The notes beneath the pieces are model-generated. The model saw only the letters and a program-made list of their open reading frames with translations. It ran no database searches and was not told where the DNA came from. Below are positions 6,901 through 15,242 of a DNA stretch of 42,815 bases, one piece after another. Positions within the stretch are counted from its first letter, which is position 1, and every line of letters begins with the position of its first letter. The position numbers were made by a program, and so were the translations under genes. Origin of the DNA: an uncultured Clostridia bacterium (lineage in GTDB: Bacteria > Bacillota > Clostridia > TANB77 > CAG-508); NCBI GenBank assembly GCA_934141605.1, contig CAKPCL010000009.1:1-42815 (forward strand), given 5' to 3'.

Positions 6901-8113
6901 AAACTAATTTATAAAATACTTTTTTACCTTTTTTCAAAATAGCATATCCATCTGAAAAATCATCATCAGAAAGAACATAATTTACATCAGAAACTTTATT
7001 ATCATTTAAAGAAATACCACCCTGATTAACTAAAATTCTAGCTTGACCTTTTGATGGAGCAATTCCTGTTAAAACAATAGCATCTATTATAGTAATATAT
7101 TTATTATCACCTAATTCAACAGTAGGCATACTATCTAAATTACCTTTACCAGTAAATAGGGCATTAGCAGCTTCTTCAGCTTTCATGGCAGCTTCTTCAC
7201 CATGAACTAATTTAGTAATTTCAAAAGCAGCAACTTTTTTAGCCTCATTAATTTGTTCGTCTTTTAAAGAAGACAATTCTTTTATTTTTTCCATAGGTAA
7301 AAATGTTAATAATTTTAAAACAGTATCAACACTATCATCTTCGATATTTCTCCAATATTGATAAAATTCATAAGGTGAAGTTTTTTCAGGGTCCAACCAT
7401 AAAGCACCTTTTTCAGTTTTACCCATTTTTTTACCTTCTTTTGTTGTAAGAAGTTTAAAAGTTAAACCAAAAGAATCATCTTTTCCGATTTTTCTTATTA
7501 AATCAACACCACCAATGATATTAGACCATTGGTCATTTCCACCCATTTCTAGTTTACAGCCATAAGTTTCATATAGATGTAAGAAGTCATATGATTGCAT
7601 AAGCATGTAGCTCATTTCAAAAAAAGTTAAACCTGTATCTAATCTATTTTTATAACAATCAGCTGCTAACATTTTATTTACTGAAAACAAAGTTCCAATT
7701 TCACGCATAAAATCGATAAATTTTAAATTTAAAAGCCAGTCTGCATTATTAACTATAATTGCAGCATTTTCACCTTCAAAACTTACAAATTTCTCAATTT
7801 GCTTTTTTATACACTCAACATTATGATTTATAGTTTCTCTAGTCATCATTTTTCTCATATCAGTTTTCCCTGATGGGTCACCAATTGTAGCAGTTCCACC
7901 ACCAACTAATATAATAGGTTTGTGACCACATTTTTGCATATGACTTGCAACCATTAAAGAAACAAAATGTCCAACATGAAGGCTATCTGCAGTTGGATCA
8001 ATTCCAATATAAAATGGAACACTTTCTTTTCCAAAAAGTTCTTTAATTTCAGCTGGGTGAGTCATTTGTTCAATATATCCTCTTTCTTCTAATACATCAA
8101 AAACATTTGTCAT
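6899..8113 (-). CDS. tyrS: Tyrosyl-tRNA synthetase
   Basis: 404 aa class I aminoacyl-tRNA synthetase charging tRNA-Tyr. Visible: the GIDPTADSLHVGH segment (HIGH-box variant HVGH), GGGTATIGDPSGK, EMSYMLMQSYDFLHLY, GGNDQWSNI, and GKKMGKT as the KMSKS loop. Residues ~330-404 form the S4-like RNA-binding domain (SKGQARILVNQGGISLN). Length agrees with bacterial TyrS. It lies 26 nt after the zinc-ribbon gene, probably co-transcribed. I see no T-box leader; the space upstream of the pair is short and divergent with dgkA. Confidence 0.97.
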   Translation of the reverse strand: MTNVFDVLEERGYIEQMTHPAEIKELFGKESVPFYIGIDPTADSLHVGHFVSLMVASHMQKCGHKPIILVGGGTATIGDPSGKTDMRKMMTRETINHNVECIKKQIEKFVSFEGENAAIIVNNADWLLNLKFIDFMREIGTLFSVNKMLAADCYKNRLDTGLTFFEMSYMLMQSYDFLHLYETYGCKLEMGGNDQWSNIIGGVDLIRKIGKDDSFGLTFKLLTTKEGKKMGKTEKGALWLDPEKTSPYEFYQYWRNIEDDSVDTVLKLLTFLPMEKIKELSSLKDEQINEAKKVAAFEITKLVHGEEAAMKAEEAANALFTGKGNLDSMPTVELGDNKYITIIDAIVLTGIAPSKGQARILVNQGGISLNDNKVSDVNYVLSDDDFSDGYAILKKGKKVFYKLV

Positions 8114-8139
8114 TTTAAATTCATTCCCTTCAATTTGTT

Positions 8140-8376
8140 TTATAAAATTATATTATTACCATTGTTTAAATCAGTATAATTTAAATATCTGTTTATATTT
8201 TTTACACTTATTCCAGTTTCATTAGCTAAAATATCTAAATTATTAGTTACACCATTTTCCTCAATATATGATTTAAATGTTTCAAATTCTAACATATCTT
8301 TAGATTTGCATTTAGGACACACATCATCATTTGATATATAAAAATTACCACATCTACTACATTTATTAAATTCCAT
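8140..8376 (-). CDS. Small zinc-ribbon protein with HTH-like tail
   Basis: 78 aa. Cys6-x2-Cys9 and Cys20-x2-Cys23 make a zinc ribbon (CSRCGNF...VCPKCKSK). The second half (LDILANETGISVKNINRYL) resembles a short helix-turn-helix. The layout resembles the YvyF/flagellar-operon zinc-ribbon family (TIGR03826-like), but there are no flagellar genes here, so the role is open. Start ATG (complement of 8374-8376) follows AGGAGG in the reverse strand. It precedes tyrS by 26 nt in the same direction and is divergent from dgkA. Confidence 0.75.
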   Translation of the reverse strand: MEFNKCSRCGNFYISNDDVCPKCKSKDMLEFETFKSYIEENGVTNNLDILANETGISVKNINRYLNYTDLNNGNNIIL

Positions 8377-8419
8377 AATAATTCCTCCTAATTTTTCTCA
8401 TATGTTTTTATTAGTGAGT

Positions 8420-8448
8420 ATTGTATCATATTTTGTAGAAAATAGAAA
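8420..8448 (-). promoter_or_regulatory. Possible promoter of the zinc-ribbon/tyrS unit
   Basis: On the minus strand TGATACAAT (complement of 8420-8428) is an extended -10. A weak TTTCTA sits 17 nt upstream (complement of 8443-8448). Confidence 0.4.
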
Positions 8449-8520
8449 GAGAAAAATAACAAAATTTTAAAACTATTGTAAAATTTTAAAAAATTTAGTA
8501 AAATAAATTAGGTGATAAAA

Positions 8521-8880
8521 ATGAAAAAAGAAAAAAATATAATTAAAAGCTTTAAATACGCATTTGAAGGAATATTCACAGCCCTAAAAAAAGAAAGAAA
8601 TATGAAAATTCATTTTAGCGTTATGATTTTAGTAATAATTTTTGGAATAATACTAAAAATAAGTAAAGCAGAATGGATAACCTGCATTATTCTATTTGCA
8701 CTTGTTATATCATTAGAACTAGTAAACACAGCAATAGAAAACGCAGTAGACTTAATAACACAAGAAAAAAATCCAAAAGCAAAAATAGCAAAAGATGTAG
8801 CAGCTGGAGCCGTTTTAATATCTGCAATTACAGCCGCAATTATTGGATTAATGATTTTTATACCTAAAATATGGCATTAG
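8521..8880 (+). CDS. dgkA: Diacylglycerol/undecaprenol kinase
   Basis: 119 aa integral membrane kinase of the DgkA family (PF01219). In Gram-positive members the substrate is usually undecaprenol, recycling the lipid carrier for wall synthesis. Seen: SFKYAFEGIFTALKKERNMKIH at the N-terminus, the signature ELVNTAIENAVDL (~75-88) holding the catalytic glutamates, KIAKDVAAGAVLISA, and three hydrophobic helices. Start: ATG 8521 lies 5 nt after AGGTGA; the in-frame GTG at 8512 overlaps that site and is rejected. Its stop is close to the ribosome binding site of trxB, so the two are probably co-transcribed. Confidence 0.93.
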   Translation: MKKEKNIIKSFKYAFEGIFTALKKERNMKIHFSVMILVIIFGIILKISKAEWITCIILFALVISLELVNTAIENAVDLITQEKNPKAKIAKDVAAGAVLISAITAAIIGLMIFIPKIWH

Positions 8881-8891
8881 GAAGTGATAAT

Positions 8892-9780
8892 ATGTATGAT
8901 GTAATAATAGTAGGAGCTGGACCTGCTGGAATATCAGCAAGCCTATATACAACAAGAGGAAAATTAAAGACATTAGTAATATACAAAGAAAAATCAGCCT
9001 TAGAAAAAACACCAAAAATTGAAAACTATTATGGTTTTATAAACGGAATAAATGGACAAGACTTATATAAAACAGGAATAGAGCAAGCTAAAAATATAGG
9101 AACAGAGCTTATAGAAGAAGAGGTTACAAATATCCAAATTGACTTTATTGAAACAGCAGAAAATTCAAAAGAACAAATATTTAAAGTTAAAACTTTAAAC
9201 AATGAATTTATATCAAAAGCTGTAATACTAGCAACAGGAAATAAGAAAAACAAACCTAACATAGATAAAATAGAAGAATATGAAGGAAAAGGAATTAGCT
9301 ATTGTGCAATATGTGACGGATTTTTTTATAGAAACAAAGATGTTGCAGTGATAGGAAATGGAGAATATGCAATTTCTGAAGTAAATGATTTAAAAAATCT
9401 TGTAAAATCTATAAAAATACTTACTAATGGCACAAAAGAACCAGAATATAGAGCAGAAAATTTGGACATAATTAATAAAGAAATTAAAGCAATTAGTCGG
9501 AGATAATAAAGTAGAAAAAATAATTTTTAAGGATAATACAGATATAAAAGTTGATGGAATATTTATTGCGCAAGGTGTTGCAGGAAGTACAGAATTTGCC
9601 AAAAAACTTGGAGCAAAAATTGAAAATGAAAAAATTGCTGTTAATGAAAACATGGAAACAAATATAAAAGGACTTTATGCTTGTGGAGACTGCACAGGAG
9701 GATTATATCAAATTTCAAAAGCGGTATATGAAGGGACAAAAGCAGGATTACAAGTTATAAAATATTTAAATAGGGGGTAA
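8892..9780 (+). pseudogene. trxB: Thioredoxin reductase, interrupted by a +1 frameshift
   Basis: NADPH-dependent flavoprotein that reduces thioredoxin. The first frame (8892-9506) holds the FAD motif VGAGPAGISAS, C138-A-I-C141-D (redox pair) and an atypical pyridine-nucleotide motif GNGEYAISE. It runs into a stop after KAISRR. In the next frame the protein resumes at GDNKVEKIIFKD and continues through GIFIAQGV to the FAD-site ending GLYACGDCTGGLYQISKAVYEG, stopping at 9780. One extra base near 9490-9500 (CAATTAGTCGGAGAT) explains it; corrected length ~296 aa is normal. Start ATG 8892 follows AGGAAGTGA; an upstream in-frame ATG (8871) lies inside dgkA. trxA follows 4 nt later. Either a true inactivating mutation or a sequencing indel. 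As it stands, the two-frame product lacks the second FAD half. Confidence 0.85.
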
Positions 9781-9784
9781 AATT

Positions 9785-10090
9785 ATGGAATTAAAATTAA
9801 ATTCAGAAAACTTTGAAAAAGAAGTTCTAAATTCAGATAAACCTGTATTGGTTGATTTTTATGCAGATTGGTGCGGACCTTGTAAAATGATGGCACCAGT
9901 GGTTGAAGAATTAGCATCAGAATTAGTTGAAAAAGCTAAAGTTGGAAAAATAAATGTTGATGAAAATTCAGATATAGCAGTTGAATATAATGTTATGAGT
10001 ATTCCAACTTTAATAATATTTAAAAATGGTAAAGAAGAAAAAAGACTTGTTGGAGTAAGAGATAAAGAAGAACTTTTAAATTTATTTTAA
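9785..10090 (+). CDS. trxA: Thioredoxin
   Basis: 101 aa cytoplasmic disulfide reductant. The active site W29-C-G-P-C33 lies in FYADWCGPCKMMAP, and the cis-proline motif is SIPTLIIF (~72-79). Length is typical. Start ATG follows AGGGGG at the end of trxB, 4 nt after its stop, so the two are translationally coupled and form the usual reductase-thioredoxin pair. If trxB is truly broken, this protein would need another reductase. Confidence 0.96.
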   Translation: MELKLNSENFEKEVLNSDKPVLVDFYADWCGPCKMMAPVVEELASELVEKAKVGKINVDENSDIAVEYNVMSIPTLIIFKNGKEEKRLVGVRDKEELLNLF

Positions 10091-10132
10091 ATTTTTTAAC
10101 AAACAAAAATATCGAAAAACAATAAAAAAGTG

Positions 10133-10161
10133 TTGACAAAAAATAAAACTTAATATAAACT
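10133..10161 (+). promoter_or_regulatory. Strong promoter of the DUF4173 operon
   Basis: TTGACA (10133-10138), 17 nt, TAAACT (10156-10161), overlapping TATAAA at 10154. The ~65 nt leader contains ATAGGA (10181-10186) and TCCTAT (10205-10210), which can pair just ahead of the AAAAGGAG site (10211-10218). Confidence 0.7.
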
Positions 10162-10226
10162 GTAAGCATAAAATTAAAAAATAGGAATTAAAACCGGTAA
10201 AAAATCCTATAAAAGGAGAAAAAACT

Positions 10227-11744
10227 ATGAAAAAGATTTTATACAGCAGTTTATTTTTAAGCATATTTCAGTCAATACTTTTTTGGCATAAAAGCCTAGG
10301 GTTATCAGTAATAATATTTCTAACTGCAACAATTATTTTAATAACATACAATTTAAAAGAAAAAGAAATGATAAAAAATAAAAAAGGATTAATATGGGCA
10401 ATATCAATAGAATTACTAGGACTAACATATTTCATATTTAACAACAATTTTTTCAGAATATTAAATGTACCAGTTATATTAGTTCTATTTGTAATAATGT
10501 GTATTAGCACCACCGAAACAAAAACAATAGAAAACAAATTTATAAGACAAATATTAGGACAAATATTTAAACCATTTGCAGTGTTATTTGACTTTATAAG
10601 CGATTTTGATATGGATAAATTCTTAGATAAGAAAAAAGAAAATCAAAATAGTAAATCAGATAATATTAAAAAAGTAGCAAAATCATTATTAATTGCAATA
10701 CCTGTAATACTAGTTATAATATTCTTATTGTCCTCAGCAGATAGCGTATTTGGAAGTATATTTGACAAACTTACAAAAGCAATATCAAAAATGTTAGAAA
10801 TAGAAACAATAAATGATTTAATAGGAAGAATTGTAGTAATAGCAATAGCATTTGTATACATTTCAGGATTTATAATAGCATTTGCTAAAAATGAAAAACA
10901 AGAAGAAACAGAAGAAAAATCAAAAGGAATAAAATTAAGTGATTTAACAATAAAAATGCTGTTAGTATCTTTAAATATAATTTATCTATTATTTAGTATA
11001 ATCCAATTTAAATATTTATTTATAAATGCAGGAAGAACAGCAAATTTTGATTACGCAACATATGCAAGAACAGGATTTTTCCAGCTAATGTTTGTTTCAT
11101 TTATAAATTTTGCACTATTACATATTTGCAAGAAAAACAAAGAAAACAACAAACTTCTAAAAATAATGCTAATAATTTTTACAATAATAATTGTAATATC
11201 AGCAGCATTTAGGATGCACTTATATGAGCAAGAATATGGATATACATATTTAAGACTATTTGTATATTTTACACTAATGACAGAAATTTTAGTGTTAATA
11301 CCAATATTAGCAAAAATTTGTGGCAGAAAAATAGATACATTTAAAACCACAATACAAATAATAGTTATAATGTATGTTATTTTAAACTTTATTAATATTG
11401 ACAAAACAATAGCAAAAAACAACATAGACAAATATTTGGCAGATGTAGAAAACGAATCTATCGACTTTTACTATTTAAGTGAGATAACTAGAACAGATTC
11501 AATTGAAGAACAATTAAGAATATTAAACAAAAGTGCAGAAGGATTATCAGCAGAAGCAAATGAATATTTAACAAATCTTAAAGCAAGGGTAAGAACAAAT
11601 CTAAGATGGTATAAAACACAATATGGAAAAGAATATAAACCATCATTTGCAGAATTAAATTTATCAAAATTAAGAGTTGAGTCATTGCTAGAAAATGTAG
11701 ACTTAACAGATAGGAGTATGAATTATGAAAATAACTGGAAATAG
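10227..11744 (+). CDS. DUF4173 multi-pass membrane protein
   Basis: 505 aa with about a dozen hydrophobic segments and the family-like stretch NFDYATYARTGFFQLMFVSFIN (~270-292), followed by a long soluble C-terminus (~395-505). Matches DUF4173 (PF13687), a polytopic membrane family of unknown function. First gene of a probable three-gene operon: its last 20 nt overlap the start of the DUF2975 gene, and an XRE regulator follows. Start ATG is 6 nt after AAAAGGAG. No catalytic residues can be assigned. Confidence 0.8.
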   Translation: MKKILYSSLFLSIFQSILFWHKSLGLSVIIFLTATIILITYNLKEKEMIKNKKGLIWAISIELLGLTYFIFNNNFFRILNVPVILVLFVIMCISTTETKTIENKFIRQILGQIFKPFAVLFDFISDFDMDKFLDKKKENQNSKSDNIKKVAKSLLIAIPVILVIIFLLSSADSVFGSIFDKLTKAISKMLEIETINDLIGRIVVIAIAFVYISGFIIAFAKNEKQEETEEKSKGIKLSDLTIKMLLVSLNIIYLLFSIIQFKYLFINAGRTANFDYATYARTGFFQLMFVSFINFALLHICKKNKENNKLLKIMLIIFTIIIVISAAFRMHLYEQEYGYTYLRLFVYFTLMTEILVLIPILAKICGRKIDTFKTTIQIIVIMYVILNFINIDKTIAKNNIDKYLADVENESIDFYYLSEITRTDSIEEQLRILNKSAEGLSAEANEYLTNLKARVRTNLRWYKTQYGKEYKPSFAELNLSKLRVESLLENVDLTDRSMNYENNWK

Positions 11745-12234
11745 AAGTATGTCTTCAATGATAAAAATATTTTTAATAATTTTATTTGCAATATGTATTG
11801 CAGCAATAATTGCAGTACCAACATTTGCAGAAAAACAAGGCACAGAAAGCTTTAAATCAATGATTTTAGATGAACCACTAGGAACAACAATAATTGTTAT
11901 TTATTTATCAGGAATTCCAGCCTTAATAATGCTATATCAATTTATAAGAATATTTAGTTCATTAGAAAAAGGCGAAGTTTTTAATAGAAAAATAGAAAAT
12001 AGATTTTTAATAACTTCAATTTGTTCTATTATAATTGGAATTATATATGGAATAAATATATTCATAATACCAAATAAAATAAAACATTTTGAATATTCAA
12101 CAATTATAACACTAGTCTTTTTCTCTATTGTAATTGCAATGATATTCCTAATATTGGGAATTGGATTGATTGTTTTAAAAGAAATTTATAAAACTGCAAT
12201 AGATAATAAGGAAGAAAATGATTTAACAATATAG
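11725..12234 (+). CDS. DUF2975 membrane protein
   Basis: 169 aa with four hydrophobic segments (~12-32, 53-73, 95-115, 125-150). RIFSSLEKGEVFNRKIENRFL in the middle loop is characteristic of DUF2975 (PF11188). Members are usually encoded next to a small YozG-like XRE regulator, as here, and are thought to act as its membrane partner. Start ATG follows TAGGAG and overlaps the end of the DUF4173 gene by 20 nt, which implies coupled translation. Confidence 0.8.
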   Translation: MKITGNRSMSSMIKIFLIILFAICIAAIIAVPTFAEKQGTESFKSMILDEPLGTTIIVIYLSGIPALIMLYQFIRIFSSLEKGEVFNRKIENRFLITSICSIIIGIIYGINIFIIPNKIKHFEYSTIITLVFFSIVIAMIFLILGIGLIVLKEIYKTAIDNKEENDLTI

Positions 12235-12254
12235 CTAAAAAAGGAGAATTTGAA

Positions 12255-12461
12255 ATGTCAATAATAGTTAATTTAGATGTAATGATGGCAAAAAGAAAAA
12301 TTTCATCAAATGAATTAGCACAAAAGATAGGAATAACAAATGCAAATCTTTCTATATTAAAGACTAATAAGGGAAAAGCAATTAGATTTTCAACATTAGA
12401 CAAAATTTGTGAAGTTTTACAATGTACACCAGGAGATATTTTAGAATATATTGAAAAATAA
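12255..12461 (+). CDS. YozG-like XRE family transcriptional regulator
   Basis: 68 aa, essentially one helix-turn-helix domain: MMAKRKISSNELAQKIGI, TNANLSILKTNKGKAIRFS, TLDKICEVLQCTPGDILEY. This is the short Cro/C1-type (HTH_26) regulator that pairs with DUF2975 proteins. Start ATG is 7 nt after AAGGAG, 20 nt after the DUF2975 stop. It likely regulates its own operon; the membrane partner may control its activity (inference from the conserved pairing). Confidence 0.85.
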   Translation: MSIIVNLDVMMAKRKISSNELAQKIGITNANLSILKTNKGKAIRFSTLDKICEVLQCTPGDILEYIEK

Positions 12462-12504
12462 ACAATGTTATGATAATATAATGCACAAAGGGAGATGTAA
12501 AAAT

Positions 12505-14541
12505 ATGAAAAATAAAAAAACTATAATCATAACTTTAATAATTGCAATAATAATTATATGTGCAATTGCAGGAGCTGTAATGTATGTAAACAGCAAAAAA
12601 GAAAAGCCAGAAGAAACACTAAGCAAATATATATCACTAATAAATGAACAAAAATATGAAGAAATGTACAATATGCTATCAAAAGAATCACAAGAACAAA
12701 TATCACAAGAAGATTTTATTAAAAGAAACAAAAATATTTATGAAGGAATAGACGCATATAACATAAAAATAGAAACATCAGAGACAATAAAAGAAAAAGG
12801 CGTTTACAAAATTACATATAGTGAAGATATGTCAACATCAGCAGGAAACATAGAATTCACAAACACAGCTAAATTAGTAAAAGAAAATAAAGAACTTAAA
12901 CTAAATTGGTCTTCTAGCATGATTTTTCCTGAATTAAGAAATACAGATAAAGTTAGGGTATCCTCAATATCAGCAAAAAGAGGAGAAATATTGGACAGAA
13001 ATGGAGTTAAACTTGCAGAAAATGGCAGTATATACACTGTAGGAATTGTTCCGGGAAAATTAGGAGAAAATAAAGAACAAAATATTAATAAAATTTCAGA
13101 ATTAACAGGAGTTTCAACAGATTATATAAACAAACAACTTTCAGCCTCATATGTAAAAGATGATACATTTGTGCCAATCAAGAAAATATCAAAAAAAGAA
13201 CAAGATTTAAAAAATAATTTATTACAAATTCTAGGTGTAAAAGTAACAGAAACAGAAGCAAGGGTATATCCTTTAGGAGAAGAAATAGCACATTTAATAG
13301 GATATATTCAAACTATAAATGCAGATGAACTAAAAGAAAATGAAGGTAAAGGATATAGCTCTAGCAGTGTAATAGGAAGAAGCGGTTTAGAAAAAGCATA
13401 TGAAGATAAACTAAGAGGAATAGATGGAACAGAAATTTATATAATAGATGAAAATGGAAATAGACTAAAAACATTAGCAAAACAGGATAAAAAAGACGGA
13501 ACAGATATAAAATTAACAATTGATAGCACTATCCAAAAACAATTATATAATCAAATGAAAACAGACAAAGGATTTTTTGTAGTAATGAATCCAACAACAG
13601 GAGAACTATTAGCATGTATTAGTACTCCGTCATATGATTCAAATGATTTTGTTTTGGGATTAACAAATACAAAATGGGAAGAATTAAACAACAATGAAAG
13701 CAAACCATTGTACAATAGATTTTTACAAAGCTATTGTCCGGGTTCAACATTTAAGCCAATAACAGCAGCAATAGGGCTAACAAGTGGAAAACTAACAATA
13801 GACACAACATTTAATTATTCAGGGCTAAAGTGGCAGAAAAATTCAAGTTGGGGAGATGTCTATATAACAACATTAACTGCATATAGTGGACCAAAAAACA
13901 TAGCAAACGCATTAATACACTCTGACAACATATTCTTTGGGCAAGCAGCAATGCAAATTGGAAAAGATACATTTTGCTCTGGGTTAGATAAATTGGGATT
14001 TAACGAAGACATTGACCAAACAATTAATTTCCCATTAACATTTAAAAAATCACAATATTCAAATTCAGAAAAAGCAGATATGAACGAGAAAAAACTAGCC
14101 GATTCAGGATATGGACAAGGAGATATTTTGGTAAATCCAATACATATGGCATCAATATATTCAGCATTTGCTAATAACGGAAACATGGTAAAACCATACA
14201 TAGAATATCAAAATGGAAAAGCTGAGTATTTAAAAGAAAATGTATTTTCATCAGAAGCTGCAAATACAGTAAAAAAAGATTTGATACAGGTTGTAGAAAA
14301 TCCAGAGGGAACTGCTACTGATATGAGAGTTTCAGGAGTTACAATAGCTGGAAAAACGGGAACTGCAGAATTGAAAAATTCGAGTACAGATACTGAGAGT
14401 GGTACATTAGGTTGGTTTGATTGTTTTACTGTGGACTATTCTGAAAATGATATGCTTATTATTGGTATGGTCGAAAATACTCAGAATAATAGCAGTGGTG
14501 GAAGCCATTATTTAATTAAAAAAATAAGAACATTATTATAG
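12505..14541 (+). CDS. Class B penicillin-binding protein with MecA_N (PBP2a-like) domain
   Basis: 678 aa peptidoglycan transpeptidase anchored by one N-terminal helix (~6-27). Order: NTF2-like MecA_N domain (~33-145, KYISLINEQKYEEMYNMLS...), PBP dimerisation domain (~150-335, AKRGEILDRNGVKLA), transpeptidase (~365-678). Catalytic motifs: S414-T-F-K417 (PGSTFKPIT), S473-D-N475, K617-T-G-T620. MecA_N plus class B transpeptidase is the architecture of low-affinity PBPs (MecA, enterococcal PBP5, Bacillus PBP3). Start ATG 12505 follows AAAGGGAG; upstream in-frame starts lie in the XRE gene's end. A response regulator and histidine kinase follow, so this may be a wall-stress or beta-lactam-responsive cassette. 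Whether it is truly low-affinity is not visible. Confidence 0.9.
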   Translation: MKNKKTIIITLIIAIIIICAIAGAVMYVNSKKEKPEETLSKYISLINEQKYEEMYNMLSKESQEQISQEDFIKRNKNIYEGIDAYNIKIETSETIKEKGVYKITYSEDMSTSAGNIEFTNTAKLVKENKELKLNWSSSMIFPELRNTDKVRVSSISAKRGEILDRNGVKLAENGSIYTVGIVPGKLGENKEQNINKISELTGVSTDYINKQLSASYVKDDTFVPIKKISKKEQDLKNNLLQILGVKVTETEARVYPLGEEIAHLIGYIQTINADELKENEGKGYSSSSVIGRSGLEKAYEDKLRGIDGTEIYIIDENGNRLKTLAKQDKKDGTDIKLTIDSTIQKQLYNQMKTDKGFFVVMNPTTGELLACISTPSYDSNDFVLGLTNTKWEELNNNESKPLYNRFLQSYCPGSTFKPITAAIGLTSGKLTIDTTFNYSGLKWQKNSSWGDVYITTLTAYSGPKNIANALIHSDNIFFGQAAMQIGKDTFCSGLDKLGFNEDIDQTINFPLTFKKSQYSNSEKADMNEKKLADSGYGQGDILVNPIHMASIYSAFANNGNMVKPYIEYQNGKAEYLKENVFSSEAANTVKKDLIQVVENPEGTATDMRVSGVTIAGKTGTAELKNSSTDTESGTLGWFDCFTVDYSENDMLIIGMVENTQNNSSGGSHYLIKKIRTLL

Positions 14542-14572
14542 TATAACAAAGAAAAATAAACAAGGAGAAAAC

Positions 14573-15241
14573 ATGAAAAAAATATTATTAGTAGAAGATA
14601 ACGAAACAATAATAATGGGACTAAAATACTCACTAGAACAAGAAGACTTTAAAGTAACATCAGCAAAAAATATAGCAGAAAGTAAAGAAAAAATGAAACA
14701 AGAGAAAATAGACATAGTATTATTAGATGTAGCATTACCAGACGGAAACGGATTTGACATATGCAAAGAAATAAAAACAAAACAAGACATACCAGTAATC
14801 TTCTTAACAGCCCAAGACGAAGAAACAAGTGTAGTACTAGGATTAGACTTAGGAGCAGATGACTACATTGTAAAACCATTTAGAACAAGAGAACTAATAT
14901 CAAGAATAAAATCAGTACTAAGAAGATATGGTCAAAAAGAAGAAAATAGCAATATAATTCAATATAAAAACATCAAAATAGACACAACATCAGCAAAAGT
15001 ATACAAAGACAACGAAGAAATTGTATTTACAAGCTTGGAATACAGAATTCTACTTATGCTATTTACAAATCAAAATAAGTTGATTACAAGAGAACAATTG
15101 TTAGAAAAAATATGGGACATTGCAGGCAATTTTGTTAATGACAATACATTAACAGTATATATAAAAAGAATAAGAGAAAAATTAGGTGATGAATCAATTA
15201 TAAAAACAGTTAGAGGACTTGGATACAGAATAGGGGATTAA
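14573..15241 (+). CDS. OmpR/PhoB-family response regulator
   Basis: 222 aa. Receiver domain (1-~118): acidic pair E8-D9, phospho-acceptor D52 (LLDVALPDG), T79 and K101 (DYIVKPF). C-terminal winged helix (~125-222) with FTSLEYRILLML and the recognition-helix region TLTVYIKRIREKLGD, ending TVRGLGYRIGD. Controls transcription after phosphorylation by the kinase that begins 1 nt after its stop. Start ATG 7 nt after CAAGGAG. It follows the PBP by 31 nt, so the PBP is a likely target or co-regulated gene. Confidence 0.95.
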   Translation: MKKILLVEDNETIIMGLKYSLEQEDFKVTSAKNIAESKEKMKQEKIDIVLLDVALPDGNGFDICKEIKTKQDIPVIFLTAQDEETSVVLGLDLGADDYIVKPFRTRELISRIKSVLRRYGQKEENSNIIQYKNIKIDTTSAKVYKDNEEIVFTSLEYRILLMLFTNQNKLITREQLLEKIWDIAGNFVNDNTLTVYIKRIREKLGDESIIKTVRGLGYRIGD

Positions 15242-15242
15242 A

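Noticed and set aside
8377..8520. Looked for a T-box leader upstream of the tyrS unit.
   Set aside because: The divergent gap is short and lacks the T-box core sequence and a terminator.
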